Below, piece after piece: positions 1 through 7,365 of a stretch of 11,155 nt of DNA. Position numbers and translations under genes: made by a program. This DNA comes from JBHYGK01 sp051859045. Lineage in GTDB: Bacteria > Pseudomonadota > Gammaproteobacteria > Xanthomonadales > Xanthomonadaceae. Under the pieces are notes generated by a model that saw nothing but the letters and a program-made list of their open reading frames with translations, had not been told where the DNA came from and did no database searches. The stretch spans positions 1 to 11,155 of the forward strand of contig JBHYGK010000044.1 in NCBI GenBank assembly GCA_051859045.1. The letters are read 5' to 3'. How positions within the stretch are numbered: the stretch's first letter is position 1; each line of letters begins with the position of its first letter.

Positions 1-500
1 GGGCGCGGGCTGGCGCCGGCCGGAGGCGGCGTCGCGCCGGCGATCGGCTCGGGCGGCAGCGCCTCGACGCCGGGCGCGGGGCGCGGCGCGGCCGGCACCG
101 CCGACGGCGGAGGCGCGGCCGGGCGCGGGGCCGGCGCCGCGGCGACGGCCTGCCCCGCCGGGCGCAGGCGCAGGCGCTGGCCGGGGTAGATGGTGTAGGG
201 CGCGGGGATGCCGTTCCAGGCCGCCACGTCGCGGAAGTCGACGCCCGCGCGGAACGCGATGCCGTACAGCGTGTCGCCGCGCACGACCACGTGCTCGGCC
301 TCCCCGGTCGGCGCCGGGCGGCTGGGCGGCGCCGGCCGGGCCGACGCCGGGCCCGGGGCCGGCGGCTCGCGGCGGACCACCACCGACTGCCCGCAGGCGG
401 CGAGCAGCAGGCCGAGGCACAGCGCGGCGGCGAAGCGGGCGGCGGCGAGGCGGGAGGAGGCGGCACGGGACACGGTCGGACGCATGCGCGGGGGATCCAT
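1..500 (-). CDS. nlpD: NlpD-like LysM lipoprotein, N-terminal part (runs off left edge)
   Basis: This is the N-terminal 166 codons of an outer-membrane lipoprotein of the NlpD family, which activates the amidase AmiC during daughter-cell separation. The start is ATG at 500-498. Residues about 18-36 are a hydrophobic signal peptide ending in a lipobox LAAC with the lipidated Cys at residue 36. A Pro/Ala-rich linker follows, then a LysM peptidoglycan-binding domain at about 70-113 (HVVVRGDTLYGIAF at the start, YPGQRLRL at the end), then another Pro/Ala-rich linker. The family's C-terminal LytM/peptidase M23 domain would lie beyond the window edge and is not seen. The gene begins 38 bases after pcm, in the familiar surE-pcm-nlpD order. 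There is no clear Shine-Dalgarno sequence, and an in-frame ATG at 485-483 (Met6) is an equally plausible start. Another LysM lipoprotein is possible, but the context favours NlpD. Confidence 0.88.
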   Translation of the reverse strand, partial: MDPPRMRPTVSRAASSRLAAARFAAALCLGLLLAACGQSVVVRREPPAPGPASARPAPPSRPAPTGEAEHVVVRGDTLYGIAFRAGVDFRDVAAWNGIPAPYTIYPGQRLRLRPAGQAVAAAPAPRPAAPPPSAVPAAPRPAPGVEALPPEPIAGATPPPAGASPR

Positions 501-538
501 CGGGGCGGGGTGGAGCGGACGGGGGGACGGGGGGCGCC

Positions 539-1219
539 TCACAGGGTGCCTCCCAGCAGCGGCACGAAGACGACCGGGCCGAGCGACTCCTGAACCAGGC
601 CGTCCTCGCCGTGGCGCAGGCGCAGCAGGGCCTGCTGCTGGGCGCCGCCGACCGGGGCGACGAGGGTGCCGCCCGGGGCCAGCTGGGCGAGCAGGGCGGG
701 CTCGATCGCGGCGGCGCCGGCGGTGACGATGATCGCGTCGAAGGGCGCGTGCTCGGCCCAGCCGGCGCGGCCGTCGTCGTGGCGCGAGCGCAGCGCCAGG
801 CCGTGGTCGCGGAAGCGCTTGCGCGCCTTGCGCAGCAGCTCCTCGATGCGCTCCACGGTGTAGACCTCGAGCCCCAGCGCCACCAGCACGGCGGCCTGGT
901 AGCCCGAGCCGGTGCCGATCTCGAGCACGCGCCGCGGCTGGCCGTGCTCGAGCAGGGCCTCGCTCATCCGCGCCACCACCCAGGGCTGGGAGATGGTCTG
1001 CCCGCAGCCGATCGGCAGCGAGGAGTCCTCGTAGGCGCGGCTGGCCAGCGCCTCGTCGATGTAGAGGTGGCGCGGCACCATCCGCATCGCCTGCAGCACG
1101 CGCTCGTCGCGGATGCCGCCCTCGGCGCGCAGCCGCTCGACCATGCGCTCGCGCGCCCGCGGCGAGGTCATGCCGACCCCGAGCGCCTCGACCGGGCGGC
1201 GCACGAAGCCTGGGCTCAT
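539..1219 (-). CDS. pcm: Protein-L-isoaspartate O-methyltransferase
   Basis: The 226-residue product transfers a methyl group from S-adenosylmethionine to L-isoaspartyl residues in damaged cytoplasmic proteins, which starts their repair. The substrate-side motif GQTISQPWVVARM is at residues 73-85. The SAM-binding motif I, VLEIGTGSGYQAA, is at 98-110. The acidic end of strand 2 (YTVER) is at 120-124, and later Rossmann-fold motifs FDAIIVTAGA and LAPGGTLVAPVG are at about 160-191. The length is a little above the E. coli enzyme because of about 15 extra N-terminal residues. The chosen ATG overlaps the surE stop as ATGA (1216-1219), which implies translational coupling. Met17 is an alternative start, but the overlap supports the longer form. 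Pairing with surE upstream and nlpD downstream is the conserved stress-survival arrangement. Confidence 0.96.
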   Translation of the reverse strand: MSPGFVRRPVEALGVGMTSPRARERMVERLRAEGGIRDERVLQAMRMVPRHLYIDEALASRAYEDSSLPIGCGQTISQPWVVARMSEALLEHGQPRRVLEIGTGSGYQAAVLVALGLEVYTVERIEELLRKARKRFRDHGLALRSRHDDGRAGWAEHAPFDAIIVTAGAAAIEPALLAQLAPGGTLVAPVGGAQQQALLRLRHGEDGLVQESLGPVVFVPLLGGTL

Positions 1220-1995
1220 GCCTCGCCCGCCAGCGCGGCGGTGAGGCCGCCGACCCAGCCGGCCACCTGCTCGAGGGCCTGGAAGCGGGTCAGGTCGACG
1301 TGGATCGGCGTCACCGAGACGAAGCCGGTGCGCACGGCGTGGAAGTCGGTGCCGGGGCCGGCGTCCTGCTCGGGGCCGGGCGGGCCGATCCACCACACCG
1401 GACGGCCGCGCGGGTCCTCCTGGCGGATGCAGGGCTCGGCGCGGTGGCGGTGGCCGAGGCGGGTGACCTCCCAGCCGCGCAGCTCCGCCCAGGCCAGGTC
1501 GGGCACGTTGACGTTGAGGATGGTGTTGGCCGGCAGCGGATCGGTGTGCAGGCGCGCGACCAGCTCGACCGCGCAGCGCGCGGCGGTGGCGAAGTGGCCC
1601 TCGCGGCGCTCGCCAGTGGACAGCGACATCGCGATCGCCGGCAGGCCGAGGAAGCGGCCCTCCATCGCGGCGGCGACGGTGCCCGAGTAGATGACGTCGT
1701 CGCCGAGGTTGGCGACGTTGTTGATGCCCGAGACCACGATGTCGGGCTCGACCTCGAGCAGCCCCGAGAGCGCGAGGTGCACGCAGTCGGTGGGCGTGCC
1801 CGCGACCGCCCAGGTGCGCGCGTCGATGCGCCGCGTGCGGATGGGCAGCTCGAGGGTGAGCGAGTTGGAGGCGCCGGAGCGGTCGCGGTCGGGGGCGACC
1901 ACGATCACCTCGTGGCCGGCGGCGCGCAGGCCGTCGGCCAGCGCGTGGATGCCCGGCGCGTCCACGCCGTCGTCGTTGCTTACCAGGATGCGCAT
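1216..1995 (-). CDS. surE: 5'/3'-nucleotidase SurE (survival protein)
   Basis: This 259-residue cytoplasmic metal-dependent phosphatase removes phosphate from nucleoside 5'- and 3'-monophosphates and, in the characterised family, from short polyphosphate. The family signature is intact. MRILVSNDDGVDAPG at the N-terminus supplies metal ligands Asp8 and Asp9, SGASNSLT supplies Ser40, and VVSGINNVANLGDDVIYSGT supplies Asn92. The length is typical. The start is ATG at 1995-1993, preceded by a Shine-Dalgarno-like GAGGT at 2005-2001 five bases upstream and a -10 box TATCAT at 2024-2019, so this gene probably heads its own transcript. Its stop overlaps the pcm start by four bases. It is divergent from the smr gene. 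Confidence 0.97.
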   Translation of the reverse strand: MRILVSNDDGVDAPGIHALADGLRAAGHEVIVVAPDRDRSGASNSLTLELPIRTRRIDARTWAVAGTPTDCVHLALSGLLEVEPDIVVSGINNVANLGDDVIYSGTVAAAMEGRFLGLPAIAMSLSTGERREGHFATAARCAVELVARLHTDPLPANTILNVNVPDLAWAELRGWEVTRLGHRHRAEPCIRQEDPRGRPVWWIGPPGPEQDAGPGTDFHAVRTGFVSVTPIHVDLTRFQALEQVAGWVGGLTAALAGEA

Positions 1996-2018
1996 GCGGG
2001 ACCTCGTCGGAGGCGGCC

Positions 2019-2024
2019 ATGATA
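2019..2024 (-). promoter_or_regulatory. Putative -10 box of the surE-pcm-nlpD operon
   Basis: On the minus strand this reads TATCAT, five of six matches to the sigma-70 -10 consensus, followed by GG. It would place the transcript start about 17 bases before the surE ATG, with the GAGGT ribosome-binding site in between. I see no good -35 element at the expected distance, so this is a moderate call that rests on position and the -10 match. Confidence 0.5.
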
Positions 2025-2049
2025 CCGGACGCCCGCCGCCGCGCCGACC

Positions 2050-2077
2050 TTGCCTGCACGCCGGGGCGCGTTACCCT
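2050..2077 (+). promoter_or_regulatory. Putative promoter of the smr gene, giving a leaderless transcript
   Basis: TTGCCT (2050-2055) and TACCCT (2072-2077) are separated by 16 bases and resemble sigma-70 -35 and -10 elements. A start six to nine bases after the -10 would fall at about 2084-2086, exactly at the ATG at 2086. The mRNA would then be leaderless. This supports translation beginning at 2086, in a different reading frame from the Smr domain itself. Confidence 0.45.
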
Positions 2078-2085
2078 GCCCGTCC

Positions 2086-2335
2086 ATGCCGCGCCCGCCC
2101 GCCCCCGCCCCCGCCCCCACCGCGACCGCCACCGCGCTCGCCCTCGCCCGCGCGAAGGCCGAGCGGGCCGAGGCCGAGCGCGCGCGCGCGCGCCGCGAGG
2201 CCGACGCCGCCGACGCCCGCGCCGACGCCGCCGCGCGCGCTGGCCGAAGCCGAAGCCCAGGCCGCGGCCGACGCGCAGGCGGAGGCGGAGGCGCAAGCGC
2301 CGACGGAGGCGCCAGCGGAGGCCGGGGCCGCCCGG
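2086..2335 (+). other. Probable N-terminal extension of the Smr protein, split by a frameshift
   Basis: From ATG 2086 the sequence reads in frame 1 as a Pro/Ala stretch and then an Ala/Glu/Arg-rich helix (ALARAKAERAEAERARAR, READAADARADAAARA). At the alternating run CGCGCGCGC (2232-2240) this character stops in frame 1 and resumes in frame 2 as LAEAEAQAAADAQAEAEAQ, which leads without a stop into the Smr protein. One extra GC dinucleotide in the run would join the two halves into a single reading frame of about 275 codons. The run is prone to slippage, so this is either a sequencing or assembly error or a true indel. If the indel is real, frame 1 stays open past the smr stop without encoding the Smr domain. 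Confidence 0.55.
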
Positions 2336-2911
2336 ATGGCCGACGCGCTGCCGCGCGCCGCGCCGCGGCCCGTGGTCGCCCCGGCGGCGCCCGACGATGC
2401 CGCGCTGTTCCGCGACGCCATCGGCGAGGTCCGCGTGATCGAGGCCGCGCCCGCGCCCGCGCCGCGCCCGCCTCCGCCGAAGCCGCGCGCCCGCCAGCGC
2501 GAGCGCGACGAGGCCGAGGCGCTGCGCGAGGCCCAGGCGGTGTCGCTGTTCGCGCTGATGATGGCCGGCGACGAAGTCCTCGAGCACCGCCGCGAGGACG
2601 TGGGCGAGCAGGTGCTGCGCCGGCTGGCCCGGGGCGAGTTCGCGGTCGAGGCCGAGATCGACCTGCACGGGCACGACCTGCCCGGCGCCGAGGCGGCCCT
2701 GCGCGCCTTCCTGCACGCGGCGCGCCGCGAGGGCCGGCGCTGCGTGCGGGTGATCCACGGCCGCGGCAGCCGCTCGCCGGACGGCCAGGCGGTGCTCAAG
2801 GCGCTGACCGACCGCATGCTCGCGCAGCGCGGCGACGTCCTGGCCTACGCGAGCGCGCCACCGGCGATGGGCGGCACGGGGGCGGTGCTGGCGCTGCTCG
2901 CGCGGCGCTGA
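2336..2911 (+). CDS. Smr/MutS2-type domain protein
   Basis: The 191 residues from ATG 2336 form a small Smr-domain protein like the YdaL/SmrA/SmrB group. Smr domains are nucleases or nucleic-acid binders; SmrB-type proteins cleave mRNA at collided ribosomes, but which subtype this is cannot be told here. An N-terminal segment DDAALFRDAIGEV (20-32) and a basic Pro-rich linker (41-58, PPPPKPRARQRERDEAE) precede the Smr domain at about 106-190. Its motifs are IDLHGHDLPGAE (108-119), VRVIHGRGSRS (137-147) and GGTGAVLALL (179-188). The LHG and GGTGA motifs are intact. The true start is uncertain: upstream sequence from 2086 looks coding but is out of frame by one missing GC pair, so the natural protein may be about 275 residues. 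The gene is divergent from surE and converges on the small gene at 2926-3252. Confidence 0.85.
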   Translation: MADALPRAAPRPVVAPAAPDDAALFRDAIGEVRVIEAAPAPAPRPPPPKPRARQRERDEAEALREAQAVSLFALMMAGDEVLEHRREDVGEQVLRRLARGEFAVEAEIDLHGHDLPGAEAALRAFLHAARREGRRCVRVIHGRGSRSPDGQAVLKALTDRMLAQRGDVLAYASAPPAMGGTGAVLALLARR

Positions 2912-2925
2912 CGCGCCGCGCGGGC
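2896..2925. terminator. Hairpin between the convergent smr and hypothetical-gene stops
   Basis: Bases 2896-2908 pair with 2913-2925 in a 13-bp stem (one T-G wobble at 2898/2923) around a four-base loop TGAC that contains the smr stop codon. The inverted repeat fills the gap between two facing genes and could end transcription from both sides. There is no T-tract on either strand, so it would be an atypical terminator or an mRNA 3'-end stabiliser. Confidence 0.5.
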
Positions 2926-3252
2926 TCACTCGGCCTCGGCCTCGGGGGCCGGGTCCTCGGGGCAGCCGGGGCCGTAGCAGTCCTCGCGCGCGGGCAGCGT
3001 GCCGCGCAGGCGCACGGTGCGCGAGACGACCTCGACGCGGCGCTCGGGCGGATTGACCCAGGTGATCTGCACGCCGCGCTCCTGGGCCTGGCGCTCGACC
3101 TCGGCGACGTAGTCCTCGCGCGGCAGGTGCCGCGTGGCGGCACGCGCCGGCGCGCGCGTGGCGGGCTCCGCCGGCGGCGCGGCGGGCGGCGTGGCCGCGG
3201 GCGCGGCGGCGATCAGCGCGGCGAGGCTGGGGGCGAGGAGCATGGCGGTCAC
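2926..3252 (-). CDS. Small predicted exported protein, function unknown
   Basis: I do not recognise a characterised family. The 108-residue product begins at GTG 3252-3250, or at ATG 3243-3241 (105 residues). Residues about 4-22 are hydrophobic and Ala-rich (MLLAPSLAALIAAAPAA) and could be a signal peptide, although no basic residue precedes them. A Pro/Ala linker follows to about residue 40. The likely folded part runs from about 42 to 90: LPREDYVAEVERQAQERG is probably helical, then VQITWVNPPERRVEVVSR and VRLRGTLP look like strands. Two cysteines sit close together near the C-terminus (EDCYGPGCPEDP), and the tail is acidic. No Shine-Dalgarno sequence is clear. It lies 81 bases downstream of truD on the same strand and converges on smr. 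The third-position GC and coherent amino-acid composition support a real gene. Confidence 0.65.
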   Translation of the reverse strand: MTAMLLAPSLAALIAAAPAATPPAAPPAEPATRAPARAATRHLPREDYVAEVERQAQERGVQITWVNPPERRVEVVSRTVRLRGTLPAREDCYGPGCPEDPAPEAEAE

Positions 3253-3261
3253 CGTCGGCGG

Positions 3262-3280
3262 GGATGGCGGGACGCCATCC
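3262..3280. promoter_or_regulatory. Perfect 8-bp hairpin overlapping a possible -10 box upstream of the small exported-protein gene
   Basis: GGATGGCG (3262-3269) is an exact inverted repeat of CGCCATCC (3273-3280) with a three-base loop. On the minus strand a -10-like TAGGAT (3282-3277) overlaps one arm, and the GTG start of the downstream gene lies ten bases past the other arm. It could be a repressor operator or a 5'-UTR stem. It could also help end the truD transcript, although no T-tract follows. Confidence 0.45.
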
Positions 3281-3333
3281 TAGGGCCTGCGGGGCGCGCG
3301 CGGGTCGTCGCCGGGTGAGGGCCGACCGGCGGC

Positions 3334-4500
3334 TCAGCCCGGGTCGGCGTCCGCATCCTCGTCGCTCCCGGCGCCGGCCTCGCCGGGCGCGGGCGCGGCG
3401 CCCTCGACCAGCTCGCCCAGCGCCTCGAGCACGCCGGTGGCGTAGGCCCCGGCCGGCAGGTCGAAGCCCAGCCGCAGCGCGCCGTCGGCGTCCCAGGCGT
3501 GGGCGATCGCGCCCAGCCGGATCCGCAGCGCGCGCCGCTCCTGGCGCAGGCCGGCGGCCTCGAGGCCGGGCCGCAGCGGCCCGAAGGCCTCGGCACAGGC
3601 CGTTTCCAGCGCCTGCAGCGCGCCGGTGGTGCGCGGCGCACCGGCGCCCCAGAGCGGGCCGGTCGGGTGCAGGTCGAGCGCGGCCACCCGCGCGGCGAGG
3701 GCCTCGTCGCGGTCCTCGGGGCCGAACACGCTGTGGCTGCCCTCGAGCATCCACACCTCGCCCGCGCCGCCCAGGCGCCAGTCGCCGCGGCGCACGCGCT
3801 CGGCGAGCACCGCGTTGAAGATCGCCGAGCGCGCGGCCGAGAGCAGGATCGAGCGCTCCGCGCGCTTCACCCGGCGGCCGGCGAACATCCGCGCGGCGGC
3901 CTGCAGGTTGTCGCCGCCGCGGCCGAAGCGCTGGCCGCCGAAGTAGTTCGGCAGGCCGTCGGCCACGATCGCCGCCAGCCGCGCGGCCACCGCCGCGGGC
4001 AGGTCGCCGCCCGCGCCCGGCCGCGCCTCGACCTCGCGCAGCACCAGCGCGAAGCGGTTGCCGGCCAGCGCGCCGCGGCCGAGCTTGCGCGCGTGCCAGG
4101 CGTGCTCGAGCACGCGCAGGCCGTCGCCCTCGAGCGCGGCCAGGTCCGGGGCGACGCGCTTGGGCAGGTGCACGCTGAAGCGCTGGGTGGTGACCGCGTG
4201 GCGGTCCTTGAGCCCGGCCATCCCGATGCCGACGTCGCCGATCCCGGCCCAGGCCTGCAGGCGGGCCGAGACCTCGGCGCTGTTGAGGCCGGTCTTCTCG
4301 ATCCGCAGCAGCAGGTGCTCGCCCTCGCCGGTGGCGGCGAAGCCGTCCAGCTCGTCGACGCGGAAGTCCTCGGGCCGGCTGCGCAGGCGCGCGCGCAGCA
4401 GCGGCGGGCCGAAGGGCTGGGGCCGGGCCGCGGCGGCGGCGGCCAGCGCGGCGGCCGGCGGCGGGGCCGCGCCCGCGGCGTCGGCGTCGATGCCGCTCAT
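3334..4500 (-). CDS. truD: tRNA pseudouridine(13) synthase TruD
   Basis: The 388-residue enzyme isomerises uridine 13 of tRNA-Glu to pseudouridine in the cytoplasm. The catalytic motif GLKDRHAVTTQRF is at residues 96-108, with the nucleophile Asp99. The TRUD insertion domain contains the family motif NYFGGQRFG, preceded by AGNRFALVLRE. Later segments ILLSAARSAIFNAVLAER and PTGPLWGAG also fit the family. The protein is about 40 residues longer than E. coli TruD (349): some of this is an Ala/Pro-rich N-terminus (about residues 6-30), the rest an Asp/Glu/Ala-rich C-terminal tail. The ATG overlaps the ispF stop as ATGA (4497-4500), which fixes the start and implies coupled translation, although the frame remains open upstream. 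It is the last gene of the pyrG operon. Confidence 0.95.
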   Translation of the reverse strand: MSGIDADAAGAAPPPAAALAAAAAARPQPFGPPLLRARLRSRPEDFRVDELDGFAATGEGEHLLLRIEKTGLNSAEVSARLQAWAGIGDVGIGMAGLKDRHAVTTQRFSVHLPKRVAPDLAALEGDGLRVLEHAWHARKLGRGALAGNRFALVLREVEARPGAGGDLPAAVAARLAAIVADGLPNYFGGQRFGRGGDNLQAAARMFAGRRVKRAERSILLSAARSAIFNAVLAERVRRGDWRLGGAGEVWMLEGSHSVFGPEDRDEALAARVAALDLHPTGPLWGAGAPRTTGALQALETACAEAFGPLRPGLEAAGLRQERRALRIRLGAIAHAWDADGALRLGFDLPAGAYATGVLEALGELVEGAAPAPGEAGAGSDEDADADPG

Positions 4501-4976
4501 GCGCGCATCAGCAGCACGACGGCCATCGCCGCCAGGCCCTCGCCGCGGCCGGTGAAGCCGAGCCGCTCGCTGGTGGTGGCCTTGACGCTGATCGCGCCCG
4601 GGTCGACGTCGAGGTCGAGCGCCAGGTTCACCCGCATCGCCAGCGCGTGCGGACCCACCTTGGGCGCCTCGCAGACCACCGTGACGTCGGCGTTGCCGAG
4701 CACGCAGCCGTGGTCCTTCATCAGCGCGGCGCAGTGGCGCAGGAAGTGGCGCGAGTCGCAGCCCTTCCAGCGCGGGTCGGAGGGCGGGAAGTGCTTGCCG
4801 ATGTCGCCCAGCGCGAGCGCGCCGAGGATGGCGTCGCACAGCGCGTGGATCACGACGTCGCCGTCGGAGTGCGCCTGCACGCCGCGGTCGAAGGGGATGC
4901 GCACGCCGCCGAGGACGACGTGGTCGCCGGGGCCGAACGCATGCACGTCGTAGCCTTGGCCGATGCGGATGCTCAT
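4497..4976 (-). CDS. ispF: 2-C-methyl-D-erythritol 2,4-cyclodiphosphate synthase
   Basis: This enzyme closes CDP-methylerythritol 2-phosphate to methylerythritol 2,4-cyclodiphosphate with release of CMP, the fifth step of the MEP isoprenoid pathway. It is 159 residues, exactly the usual length. RIGQGYDVHAF at residues 4-14 supplies metal ligands Asp10 and His12. AHSDGDVVIHALCDAILGA at 35-53 supplies His44, GDIGKHFPPSDPRW is the mobile-loop region, and SVKATTSERLGFTGRGEG is the C-terminal family signature. It follows ispD after only ten bases, with no Shine-Dalgarno sequence, so coupling to ispD is likely. It is a separate protein here, not the IspDF fusion found in some bacteria. Confidence 0.97.
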   Translation of the reverse strand: MSIRIGQGYDVHAFGPGDHVVLGGVRIPFDRGVQAHSDGDVVIHALCDAILGALALGDIGKHFPPSDPRWKGCDSRHFLRHCAALMKDHGCVLGNADVTVVCEAPKVGPHALAMRVNLALDLDVDPGAISVKATTSERLGFTGRGEGLAAMAVVLLMRA

Positions 4977-4989
4977 GCGCGGATGCTCA
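4965..4989. repeat. 11-bp direct repeat at the ispD/ispF junction
   Basis: GCGGATGCTCA occurs at 4965-4975 and again at 4979-4989, with a 14-base period. On the minus strand one copy holds the ispD stop (TGA) and the other holds most of the ispF start and second codon. It looks like a short tandem duplication. Confidence 0.6.
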
Positions 4990-5694
4990 CGGTGCGGCGC
5001 CTTCGACGTCGGGGTGGCGGGAGAGGAGGAATTCGGCCAGCGCGAGGTCGGCCGGGGTGGTGACCTTGAGGTTGTCCTCGGCGCCCTCGACCAGGCCGGG
5101 CTTCAGGCCGAGGCGCTCCATCGCCATCGCCTCGTCGGTGACGGTGGCGCCGGCGTCGAGCGCGGCGGCCAGCGCGCGGGTCAGGCCGCCGCGGCGGAAC
5201 AGCTGCGGGGTGAACACCCGCCACAGCCCGTCGCGCGGCTCGGTGCCCAGGATGCGACCGTCCGGCCCCGCGCGCTTGAGCGTGTCGCGCAGCGGCGCGC
5301 CGAGCACCGCGCCGACGGCGTGCCGGCCGCCCTCGACCCACAGCCGCTCGATGTCGGCGCGGCGCAGGCAGGGCCGGGCCGCGTCGTGCACCAGCACCAG
5401 GTCGTCGTCGGCGACCGTGCCCGGCAGCGCGCGCAGCCCCGCGAGCACCGACTCCGCGCGCTCCGCGCCGCCGGTGCAGGCGATGAGCGGGCGGCCGCCG
5501 CGCTCGCGCCAGCCGGGCCACCACGGATCGTCCGGCGCCAGCGCCACCACGATGCCGCTCAGCCCCGGCCAGGCCAGCAGCCGGTCGAGGCTGTGCGCGA
5601 GCACGCTGCGGCCCGCGAGGTCGAGGTACTGCTTGGGTCGCTCGCCGCCGAAGCGCCGGCCGATGCCCGCGGCGGGCACCACGGCCCAGGTCAC
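4987..5694 (-). CDS. ispD: 2-C-methyl-D-erythritol 4-phosphate cytidylyltransferase
   Basis: This cytoplasmic enzyme joins CTP and methylerythritol 4-phosphate to give CDP-methylerythritol, the third step of the MEP pathway. The 235-residue product starts with the nucleotide-binding motif VVPAAGIGRRFGGERPKQY (5-23), which carries the expected basic residues Arg13 and Lys21. VLVHDAARPCLR at 100-111 is the second signature, FTPQLFRR at 161-168 and the C-terminal DNLKVTTPADLALAE (with Lys210) complete the family pattern. The start codon is GTG (5694-5692) and overlaps the ftsB stop as GTGA, so its translation probably depends on ribosomes leaving ftsB. CTP for the reaction is made by PyrG, encoded at the head of the same operon. 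Confidence 0.96.
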   Translation of the reverse strand: MTWAVVPAAGIGRRFGGERPKQYLDLAGRSVLAHSLDRLLAWPGLSGIVVALAPDDPWWPGWRERGGRPLIACTGGAERAESVLAGLRALPGTVADDDLVLVHDAARPCLRRADIERLWVEGGRHAVGAVLGAPLRDTLKRAGPDGRILGTEPRDGLWRVFTPQLFRRGGLTRALAAALDAGATVTDEAMAMERLGLKPGLVEGAEDNLKVTTPADLALAEFLLSRHPDVEGAAP

Positions 5695-6023
5695 GGCGAC
5701 TCGGCCGGGTCGGCGACGCCGTCGACGGCCTCGCCGGGCGCCGCGCTGGGCGCCTCCACGACGCGGTAGAAGGTCTCGCCCTCGCGGACCATGCCCAGCT
5801 CGGCGCGGGCGCGCTCCTCGACCGCGGCCTCGCCGGACTTCAGGTCCTCGACCTCGGCGGTGAGCGCGTCGTTGCGCGCGCGCAGCCGGGCGTTGCCGTC
5901 GCGCTGCACCGCCACGCTGGCCTCGAGCACGCCGGCGGCCTTCCAGCCGCGGTCGCCCAGCCAGAACCCCGCCTGCAGGTAGGCCAGCAGGAGCAGCAGG
6001 GCCAGGGCGATCCAGCGCTTCAT
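5691..6023 (-). CDS. ftsB: Cell division protein FtsB
   Basis: This is a small bitopic inner-membrane protein of the divisome that forms the FtsQBL complex and helps trigger septal peptidoglycan synthesis. The 110 residues show a short basic start (MKRW), one transmembrane helix at about 5-21 (IALALLLLLAYLQAGFW), then a periplasmic coiled coil at about 30-75 with the Asn/Glu-rich pattern RLRARNDALTAEVEDLK, and the family's closing segment ARAELGMVREGETFYRVVE. A Pro/Ala/Asp-rich tail of about 20 residues follows. It starts 13 bases after eno, and its position between eno and ispD is the standard gammaproteobacterial arrangement. Confidence 0.93.
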   Translation of the reverse strand: MKRWIALALLLLLAYLQAGFWLGDRGWKAAGVLEASVAVQRDGNARLRARNDALTAEVEDLKSGEAAVEERARAELGMVREGETFYRVVEAPSAAPGEAVDGVADPAESP

Positions 6024-6036
6024 CCCGCGGCGCGGC

Positions 6037-7323
<1,287 letters not shown>

Positions 7324-7365
7324 GGCGTCGGGGCGGTCTTCAAGGAAAGGGAAAGGTGGCGGGGC

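Noticed and set aside
208..863. Plus-strand frames opposite nlpD and pcm
   Set aside because: They are Arg/Gly/Ala-rich shadows of genes with clear lipobox, LysM and SAM-binding motifs on the minus strand.
2176..2195. Alternating CG run considered as a Z-DNA or regulatory repeat, or as the frameshift site
   Set aside because: It reads as ordinary Arg/Ala codons in frame 1. The amino-acid character stays natural past it, so the later run at 2232-2240 is the better frameshift site.
2050..3318. A 422-codon plus-strand frame starting upstream of the Smr gene
   Set aside because: Only its first part (2086 to about 2235) looks coding. Beyond that the Smr domain is encoded in the neighbouring frame, and the rest is antisense to the small exported-protein gene.
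1220..3754. Minus-strand open frame continuing upstream of pcm for hundreds of codons
   Set aside because: It overlaps surE and truD in the wrong frame and is Arg/Ala/Pro-rich. The pcm start is fixed by the family N-terminus and the ATGA overlap with surE.
4501..4839. Upstream continuation of the truD frame into ispF
   Set aside because: The sequence in this frame is the shadow of ispF. TruD begins sensibly at the ATG that overlaps the ispF stop.
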